Part shown: in pieces, positions 57,267 to 64,000 of the stretch
Layout: each line of letters begins with the position of its first letter
How positions within the stretch are numbered: position 1 is the first letter of the stretch
NCBI GenBank assembly: GCA_015055725.1
Contig: SVHO01000004.1
Span: forward strand, 1-64,000
Source of the DNA: Clostridiales bacterium
GTDB taxonomy: Bacteria > Bacillota > Clostridia > Christensenellales > Borkfalkiaceae
Reading direction: 5' to 3'
DNA: 64,000 nucleotides
The notes under the pieces: generated by a model
What the model was told of the DNA's origin: nothing
The model's input: only the letters and a program-made list of their open reading frames with translations
Database searches by the model: none
Position numbers and translations under genes: made by a program

Positions 57267-60089
57267 TTATTTAACGTTTAATATTTTTTTTAAAAATTTT
57301 CCCGTGTGGCTATTTAGATTCATAGCAACTTGTTCTGGCGTGCCGGTTGCAACAACCGTTCCACCACCGCTTCCACCTTCAGGCCCTAAGTCAACGATAT
57401 AATCAGCAAGTTTTATAACGTCTAAATTATGTTCAATTATAACAATCGTGTTGCCTGCTTCTTGCAAACGTTGTAAAACGGTGCAGAGTTTATCCACGTC
57501 ATAACTGTGCAAGCCCGTGGTCGGTTCGTCTAAGATATAAAGCGTTTTTCCAGTTGCACGCTTAGATAATTCGGTTGCAAGTTTAACCCTTTGTGCTTCG
57601 CCACCCGATAGCGTGGTTGAACTTTGACCCAACTTAATATAACCAAGCCCAACGTCTTGCAAGGTTTTTATTTTATTATATATGCTAGCAATAGGCTTAA
57701 AAAACTCACACGCTTGGTCAACGGTCATATCTAAAACGTCGCTAATGCTTTTCCCTTTATATTTAACTTGCAGAGTTTCTCTATTATACCTTTGCCCCTT
57801 GCACACTTCACAAGGAACGTACATATCAGGTAAAAAGTGCATTTCTATTTTAATTATTCCGTCTCCCTCACAATTTTCACAACGGCCACCTGCAACGTTA
57901 AAAGAAAACCTTCCAGCCTTATAACCGCGCTCTTTAGCATCTGGCGTAGATGCAAAAAGTTCGCGAATAGTGGAAAACACACCCGTGTAAGTTGCAGGGT
58001 TGCTCCTTGGCGTTCTGCCGATAGGCGACTGGTCAATAGCAATAACCTTATCAAAATGTTCAACTCCGTCAATGCCGACACACACGCCTGCGCGAATTTT
58101 CGCGCCGTTTAGTTGTGATGCGAGCGCAGGATAAATTATTTCGTTTACGAGCGAACTCTTTCCACTTCCGGAAACGCCCGTGACAGCCGTTATAAGCCCA
58201 ACGGGGAAAGAAACGTCAATGTTTTTAAGATTGTTTTGTTTTGCGCCTAAAACTTTAAGCCACCTTCCGTCAGGCTCTTTTCTAAATTTTGGCACTTCGA
58301 TTTTTCTTCTGCCCGAAAGGTAATCACCCGTTATAGAACGTGGCTCTTTTATAATATCTTCAACGCTTCCACACGCAACCACTTCGCCACCGTGAACGCC
58401 CGCTTTAGGACCTATATCAACTATATAGTCTGCCGAACGCATAGTGTCTTCGTCGTGTTCAACTACGATAAGAGTGTTGCCTAAATCACGAAGTTTTTTG
58501 AGCGTTCCAATAAGTTTTTCGTTATCGCGTTGATGAAGCCCTATACTCGGCTCGTCTAAGATATAAAGAACACCCGTAAGTCCGCTACCAATTTGAGTTG
58601 CAAGCCTTATCCTTTGCGCTTCGCCACCCGATAATGTCGACGCGTTTCTTGAAAGTGTTAAATATCCCAAACCAACGTCTATTAAAAAGTTTAGGCGCGC
58701 CTTTATTTCTTTTATTATAGGCGTAGAAATGAGCGTTTCCGTGTTGCCAAAAGTTAGCCCTTCGATAAAATTATAAAGTTCAACAACCGACATATCGGTA
58801 AGTTCTGCAATATTTTTTCCACCAACCTTAACGGCAAGCGCTTCTTTTTTAAGGCGTTTTCCGTGACAAGTGTTGCACGGGTGCACGCTCATATAACGCT
58901 CTATTTCACTCTTTGTATAGTCACTTGAAGTTTCACGGTATCTGCGCTCTAAATTAGGGATTATGCCTTCCCACGCGCTTTCATAACTTCCGCTAAAAGT
59001 CTTAGTATCGTAATTTATTTTGACCTTTTCACCGTTAGTTCCGTAAAGCAAAATTTTATAAACGTGTTCGGGTAAATCTTTAACGGGCGTGTCTAAATCA
59101 AAGCCGTATCTTTTAGCAAGGGCGTTAAAATAAATATTTGCCATTTTGCCGTTATCTAAATTCCAACCCGTGATAGTCATTGCGCCTTCACGCAAAGTTT
59201 TATTCGGGTCACGAACAACTAACTTTTCATCAATTTCATTTCTAAACCCCAACCCCAAACACTCTGGGCAAGCACCGTAAGGATTATTAAACGAAAACAA
59301 GCGCGGTTCAATTTCTTCAATGCTAATATTACAATCGGGGCACGCGTATTTAGTAGAATATAAAATACTCTCTCCGTCAAGCACCTTTATCACCACTAAA
59401 CCGTCTGCAAGTTTAACGGCGGTCTCTAAACTATCCGCTAAGCGTTTTTCAATGCCTTCTTTTACGATTAGCCTATCTATAACCACGCTTATCGTGTGCT
59501 TAACGTTTTTATCAAGTTTAATTTCTTCTGATAAATCGTAAACTATTCCGTCCACTTCAACGCGCGCATAACCGCTTTTTTTATAACTTTCAAAATTTTT
59601 TGAATATTCCCCTTTTTTGCCACGAACTACGGGTGCGTTTATTAATATTTTAGTTCCTTCGCCAAGCGCCATAACTTTATCGGTAATTTGGTCAACCGTT
59701 TGGCGCGAAATTTCCCTACCACATTGTGGACAATGCGGAACACCCACACGCGCGAACAACAACCTAAAATAATCGTAAATTTCAGTCACCGTTCCAACAG
59801 TTGAGCGTGGGTTGTGCGAAGTTGTTTTTTGGTCGATAGAAATAGCAGGCGACAACCCTTCAATGCTTTCAACGTTTGGTTTTTCCATTTGCCCTAAAAA
59901 CATACGCGCATAACTTGAAAGACTTTCAACGTATCTGCGCTGACCTTCAGCGTAAATAGTTTCAAAAGCCAGCGTACTTTTTCCGCTACCAGAAAGCCCC
60001 GTAAACACCACCAACTTATCACGGGGAATAGTTAAATCAATATTTTTAAGGTTATTTTCCTTAGCGCCTTTTATCTTTATATAATCCAT
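57267..60089 (-). CDS. uvrA: Excinuclease ABC subunit A
   Basis: 940 aa; two Walker A ([24 protein letters not shown]), two ABC signatures ([11 protein letters not shown]), CxxC zinc motifs. Confidence 0.99.
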   Translation of the reverse strand: MDYIKIKGAKENNLKNIDLTIPRDKLVVFTGLSGSGKSTLAFETIYAEGQRRYVESLSSYARMFLGQMEKPNVESIEGLSPAISIDQKTTSHNPRSTVGTVTEIYDYFRLLFARVGVPHCPQCGREISRQTVDQITDKVMALGEGTKILINAPVVRGKKGEYSKNFESYKKSGYARVEVDGIVYDLSEEIKLDKNVKHTISVVIDRLIVKEGIEKRLADSLETAVKLADGLVVIKVLDGESILYSTKYACPDCNISIEEIEPRLFSFNNPYGACPECLGLGFRNEIDEKLVVRDPNKTLREGAMTITGWNLDNGKMANIYFNALAKRYGFDLDTPVKDLPEHVYKILLYGTNGEKVKINYDTKTFSGSYESAWEGIIPNLERRYRETSSDYTKSEIERYMSVHPCNTCHGKRLKKEALAVKVGGKNIAELTDMSVVELYNFIEGLTFGNTETLISTPIIKEIKARLNFLIDVGLGYLTLSRNASTLSGGEAQRIRLATQIGSGLTGVLYILDEPSIGLHQRDNEKLIGTLKKLRDLGNTLIVVEHDEDTMRSADYIVDIGPKAGVHGGEVVACGSVEDIIKEPRSITGDYLSGRRKIEVPKFRKEPDGRWLKVLGAKQNNLKNIDVSFPVGLITAVTGVSGSGKSSLVNEIIYPALASQLNGAKIRAGVCVGIDGVEHFDKVIAIDQSPIGRTPRSNPATYTGVFSTIRELFASTPDAKERGYKAGRFSFNVAGGRCENCEGDGIIKIEMHFLPDMYVPCEVCKGQRYNRETLQVKYKGKSISDVLDMTVDQACEFFKPIASIYNKIKTLQDVGLGYIKLGQSSTTLSGGEAQRVKLATELSKRATGKTLYILDEPTTGLHSYDVDKLCTVLQRLQEAGNTIVIIEHNLDVIKLADYIVDLGPEGGSGGGTVVATGTPEQVAMNLNSHTGKFLKKILNVK

Positions 60090-60093
60090 AATT

Positions 60094-62055
60094 TTACTTT
60101 CTCATCTTTAACTTAAGTTTTGCAATAGTATCTCTAATTTCAATGCACTTTTCAAAGTCAAGGTTAGCGGACGCAATTTTCATAAGCGCCTTTAACTTTT
60201 CAATTTCTTCTGGGATATCTTGCTTTTTAATATCTTTAGTTCTATCCACTTTTTTAGTTATTTCAAGCGTGTTGACCACGTTTTTAACTATAGTTTTAGG
60301 AATTATGCCGTGCTCTTTGTTATATTCGCTTTGTATTTCTCTACGCCTTTTTGTTTCGTCTATTGCACGCTTCATACTGCCAGTTATAACGTCTGCATAC
60401 ATTATAACCCTGCCTTCAGCGTTTCTCGCCGCTCTACCCACCGTTTGAATAAGCGAAGTTTCGCTTCTCAAAAAGCCTTCCTTATCCGCATCTAAAATAG
60501 CCACGAGTTTAACTTCGGGAAGGTCTAATCCTTCGCGCAAAAGGTTAATTCCACAAAGCACGTCAAACTCACCCGTTCTCAACGCCGAAACGATTTCAAT
60601 TCTTTCCATCGTGTCTATATCGCTGTGCATATAGCGCACTTTAACGCCGTTCTCTTTAAGATATTCGGTTAAACTTTCCGCCATTTTTTTGGTTAAGGTG
60701 GTTATTAAAACTCTGCCCTTTTCAGCAACCACTTTATTTATCTCAATAAGTAAATCGTCTATTTGGTTCTTAGTTGGCTTAACGGTTATTTCAGGGTCTA
60801 TAAGCCCCGTGGGGCGAATAAGTTGTTCAACCACTTGCCCCGCTTGTGATAATTCATATTTAGCAGGCGTTGCCGAAACACACACCAGTTGTCCAATGCG
60901 CGCGTCAAATTCTTCAAACGTTAAAGGTCTATTATCAAACGCCGATTTTAGCCTAAACCCATATTCCACCAAGTTGGTTTTTCTTGACCTATCTCCGTTA
61001 TACATTGCGCCTATCTGCGGAATAGTCATATGCGATTCGTCAATAAACACAACGAAATCTTTTGGAAAATAATCTAACAACGTAAAGGGTGGCTCGCCTA
61101 TATTTCTGCCGTCAAAATAACGGCTATAATTTTCTATTCCCTTGCAAAAACCAATTTCCTTTATCATTTCTATATCGTAATCGGTGCGTTGCTTTAATCT
61201 TTGCGCTTCGATAAGTTTACCTTGTTCGTTAAAAAAACGCACTTCGTCGTCACGGTCACGCTCAATGGCGCACACGGCAACGTTAAGTTTTTCTTGCGCA
61301 ACGGCATAGTGGCTTGCAGGAAAAATTACCGCGTGCTTTAACTCGGATATAATTTTACCCGAAACGAATTCAACTTCTAAAATTCTATCTATATTGTCCC
61401 CGAAAAATTCAACTCTAATTAACACTTCGGTGTTAGACGAAGGGAAGATATCCACGATATCACCGCGCACTCTAAAAGACGAGCGTGAAAAGTCCACGTC
61501 ACGCCGAGTATACTGTATAGCGACCAATTTTCTCATAAGTTGGTCACGGCTAATTTGGTCGTCTGGGCGGAGTGAAAGAGCCAAGCGATAATACTCTTCT
61601 GGCGCACCCAAACCGTATATGCACGAAACGGATACAACAACTATAGTGTCAGAGCGTTCTGATAAAGAACAGGTTGCAGAGTGCCTTAACTTATCGATTT
61701 CGTCGTTAATAGCAAGGTCTTTTTCTATGTAAGTATCCGTACTTGGAATATACGCTTCGGGTTGATAGTAATCGTAATACGAAACGAAAAATTCAACGCG
61801 ATTATTTGGAAAGAACTCTCTAAACTCGTTGCAAAGTTGTGCTGCAAGCGTTTTGTTGTGCGCAATAACTAAGGCAGGGCGATTTACGTTTGCAATAACG
61901 TTTGCCATAGTGAAAGTTTTGCCCGAACCCGTCACACCCAAAAGCACCTGCGTGCGCAAACCGTCACGCAAGCCGTCAGTTAACTTCGCGATTGCTTGCG
62001 GTTGGTCACCCGTAGGTTTATAATTAGATTTAAGTTCAAAGTTCCTTTTTTCCAT
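60094..62055 (-). CDS. uvrB: Excinuclease ABC subunit B
   Basis: 653 aa; [40 protein letters not shown]-terminal UVR motif. Confidence 0.99.
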   Translation of the reverse strand: MEKRNFELKSNYKPTGDQPQAIAKLTDGLRDGLRTQVLLGVTGSGKTFTMANVIANVNRPALVIAHNKTLAAQLCNEFREFFPNNRVEFFVSYYDYYQPEAYIPSTDTYIEKDLAINDEIDKLRHSATCSLSERSDTIVVVSVSCIYGLGAPEEYYRLALSLRPDDQISRDQLMRKLVAIQYTRRDVDFSRSSFRVRGDIVDIFPSSNTEVLIRVEFFGDNIDRILEVEFVSGKIISELKHAVIFPASHYAVAQEKLNVAVCAIERDRDDEVRFFNEQGKLIEAQRLKQRTDYDIEMIKEIGFCKGIENYSRYFDGRNIGEPPFTLLDYFPKDFVVFIDESHMTIPQIGAMYNGDRSRKTNLVEYGFRLKSAFDNRPLTFEEFDARIGQLVCVSATPAKYELSQAGQVVEQLIRPTGLIDPEITVKPTKNQIDDLLIEINKVVAEKGRVLITTLTKKMAESLTEYLKENGVKVRYMHSDIDTMERIEIVSALRTGEFDVLCGINLLREGLDLPEVKLVAILDADKEGFLRSETSLIQTVGRAARNAEGRVIMYADVITGSMKRAIDETKRRREIQSEYNKEHGIIPKTIVKNVVNTLEITKKVDRTKDIKKQDIPEEIEKLKALMKIASANLDFEKCIEIRDTIAKLKLKMRK

Positions 62056-62056
62056 A

Positions 62057-62413
62057 CTAAAAAATTGCCTTTAAAATTAGTCCTACAACAAAACTTAATA
62101 ATGCAAAAGAAATGGTCAAAACCAAACGGAAAATTAAATTTCTTTTCATCACTTTTAATCCGCGCGTATATCCTTTGCCCTTTTCTTTTATGGTCACGCA
62201 ATAAACTGTTTCTCCGTGGCGGTCTGAATAAATCAAATCAAAATAACCGTCGGCACAAAGGTCTTTAACTATTAGTTCAAGTTTGGTTTGGCTTAAAGTT
62301 TCAACGCCTGAAATTTTTATTAAATCTGCAGGCGTTATTAAAATGGTGCTTTTATCTTTACACTCGTTGCAAAGCGCAATCATAATTTTGTTTTCTGTCT
62401 TAGAAAGCATCAA
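62057..62413 (-). CDS. Small protein: predicted winged-helix-like N-terminus plus C-terminal TM helix
   Basis: 118 aa; helical/winged pattern to [12 protein letters not shown], then [27 protein letters not shown]; 1-nt gap to uvrB. Confidence 0.7.
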   Translation of the reverse strand: MMLSKTENKIMIALCNECKDKSTILITPADLIKISGVETLSQTKLELIVKDLCADGYFDLIYSDRHGETVYCVTIKEKGKGYTRGLKVMKRNLIFRLVLTISFALLSFVVGLILKAIF

Positions 62414-62778
62414 ATCACCCCTAAAACCACGAGCAAAATTATTAAAGATAATCCGCCCGAAAGCGCGCCTAAAAACGAATATAAAAAATAAAACTTTTGC
62501 GCGTGCGCCCTTTCAATTTCGCACTCTATTTGATTTTCAAAAACTAATCTGCCCTTGTTTAACGGGCATAAACAAATTTCAAAATCATCTTGATACTTAA
62601 CGCTTATATATTCTCTATCCGAAAGCGTTTTAACGCAATCTAAAACGCTTTGGCTATCTAAACCGAACTTTACAGGCATAGAAGAAAGCAAATATTCCGT
62701 ATCAAAAACTTTATATCCCGACCCAACGCAGTCCCTGTTGATTATATTGAGCAATGAAAGACATCTTTTATCAAGCAT
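62410..62778 (-). CDS. Small protein: predicted winged-helix-like N-terminus plus C-terminal TM helix (possible paralogue of its neighbour)
   Basis: 122 aa; C-terminal [31 protein letters not shown] overlap with the next ORF. Confidence 0.7.
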   Translation of the reverse strand: MLDKRCLSLLNIINRDCVGSGYKVFDTEYLLSSMPVKFGLDSQSVLDCVKTLSDREYISVKYQDDFEICLCPLNKGRLVFENQIECEIERAHAQKFYFLYSFLGALSGGLSLIILLVVLGVI

Positions 62779-62831
62779 ATAGCACCTTCCACGCTAAATA
62801 TTTTGCAACTTTTTTGGGTTTTATATACATA

Positions 62832-62860
62832 ATTTTACCACAATAACGCGCTGTTGTAAA
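62832..62860 (-). promoter_or_regulatory. Putative promoter of the four-gene uvrBA operon
   Basis: Minus strand TTTACA-17 nt-TAAAAT upstream of the 62410..62778 ORF. Confidence 0.6.
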
Positions 62861-62861
62861 C

Positions 62862-62893
62862 AAAAAACGCACCACGAATTTTATGGTGCGTTT
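62862..62893 (-). terminator. Terminator downstream of the ABC-2 permease
   Basis: AAACGCACCA-cgaatttta-TGGTGCGTTT; T run on the minus strand. Confidence 0.8.
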
Positions 62894-62896
62894 AAG

Positions 62897-63796
62897 TTAT
62901 TTAATTTTTTTACGGCGCGCATTTAAGAATACGTATAACCCGATAAAGAGCGCAACGGAAAGTATCAACACGGCAAAAGAAACGCCTGATGAAACTTGCT
63001 CGCCAAAAAAGTAAATATTGCAGTCTACTGCGTCTTTAAAGCCGTTTATCGCTTGCTCTGGCAAGTTATTATTTGTCATTTCTCTTATAACACCGTTAAG
63101 ACAATGATTTCTTAATAGCGAAGTTCCATAAGTGCCTGGTGAAAACATTAAAACGTCCCTTAGCCCTTGTGAAAAAGAAGAGAGTGGCATATACGCACCA
63201 CTTATAAATCCATAACACGAACTGACTATAGAGCCAACTGCTGAAATTTGACCTTGAGTTGATAAAAAATAATTTATAACCGAAGATAACGCAGTTCCTA
63301 ACGTGACTAAAATAATTACGTCTAACAGTAAAAGCAACACGTCTAAAAAGGATAAATACCAACCAATAGTCGCAATATAAATAAGCCCTGCCGTTAGCGC
63401 AACCAAACAAATTATAAGCGTTGAAATGGTGGTTGCAACGTAGTATGATAGCGCCATAGTAGACGGTTTAACGGGTGACATCAACATATCCTTTCTTGCG
63501 CCCGAAACTTTATCTTGAACCATAAGCATATTAGAACAAAATGAAACGGTTATGCAACTGACTGATAAAAGCGAAGAAAGCAACTGTCCACCAACCGCGC
63601 CGTTTATAACGCCGTCTGATAAAGTCACGCCCATTTGTGAAAAAATTGAACTCAAACTATCGCGATAAACGTTTGCAAGAAAAGTTGCGTAAAGCACCAA
63701 CAAAATAAGCGGTGTTATTAGAGAAGTGAAAAACAAACCTTTATCTTTAAAAAACAGTTTTACGTTTCTGCCGACTAAACTTTTAAAAATTTTCAT
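62897..63796 (-). CDS. ABC-2 type transporter permease
   Basis: 299 aa, about six TMs; SLITPLILLVLYATFLANVYRDSL, DKVSGARKDMLMSPVKPSTMALSYY. Confidence 0.9.
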   Translation of the reverse strand: MKIFKSLVGRNVKLFFKDKGLFFTSLITPLILLVLYATFLANVYRDSLSSIFSQMGVTLSDGVINGAVGGQLLSSLLSVSCITVSFCSNMLMVQDKVSGARKDMLMSPVKPSTMALSYYVATTISTLIICLVALTAGLIYIATIGWYLSFLDVLLLLLDVIILVTLGTALSSVINYFLSTQGQISAVGSIVSSCYGFISGAYMPLSSFSQGLRDVLMFSPGTYGTSLLRNHCLNGVIREMTNNNLPEQAINGFKDAVDCNIYFFGEQVSSGVSFAVLILSVALFIGLYVFLNARRKKIK

Positions 63797-64000
63797 TTTG
63801 CGCCCCCTTCACCAAGCGATTTTCCCGTGACGGTTAAAAACACCGAATCCATCTTACCTTTCATAACTTCGTAGTCCTTAAAAATTTCGGGGTATTTAAC
63901 AATTAACGCAGTTGCCATAGCGGTGTTTTCAACTGAAAGCCTTATCGCTTGCCCCGTACGCTTAAACGGAACACCCAAGTTTTTAACTTGTTCTTCCGAA
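63793..64000 (-). CDS. ABC transporter ATP-binding protein, C-terminal fragment (continues beyond the window)
   Basis: Frame open to the window edge; DSVFLTVTGKSLGEG resembles DrrA-type ABC ATPase C-termini; 4-nt overlap with permease. Confidence 0.75.
   Translation of the reverse strand, partial: SEEQVKNLGVPFKRTGQAIRLSVENTAMATALIVKYPEIFKDYEVMKGKMDSVFLTVTGKSLGEGGAK

Noticed and set aside
60689-61072. 127-aa plus-strand ORF opposite uvrB
   Set aside because: Antisense artefact of a highly conserved gene.
1-64000. CRISPR array, phage, transposon, toxin-antitoxin or anti-phage system
   Set aside because: No regularly spaced repeats, transposase/integrase, phage structural or defence-type ORFs were recognised; essentially all long ORFs match core families.

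Overview
This 64 kb window reads as a mostly core chromosomal segment of a low-GC, anaerobic Clostridia-like Firmicute (lineage is inference). It is gene-dense, and most genes lie on the minus strand. Recognisable blocks are: upp; panT-like/coaX/hom; prs-pth-mfd plus a foldase-like lipoprotein; tadA/M14/rlmH/CPBP/U32/typA/NUDIX; HydABC hydrogenase and NfnAB followed by type III glutamine synthetase; ftsK-rimO-pgsA-cinA-recA-rny; dgt-dnaG-rpoD-trmK-Nif3-zinc ribbon-BFD; and uvrB-uvrA. I see one tRNA (Gln, CTG anticodon). I found no rRNA, CRISPR array, transposase, integrase, prophage or recognisable defence system. I cannot point to a clearly novel multi-gene system. The best leads are: (i) a 20-bp duplication of the tRNA-Gln 3' end about 170 bp downstream, which looks like an integration/excision scar, next to an unexplained GC-rich double hairpin; (ii) two tandem small proteins, each apparently a winged helix with a C-terminal membrane anchor, tightly packed ahead of uvrB-uvrA; (iii) a 68-aa, 12-Cys membrane miniprotein with its own RBS and terminator; (iv) a divergent PrsA/SurA-like lipoprotein and a CinA with a degenerate N-terminal domain; (v) an apparent strong excess of the palindrome AACGTT.
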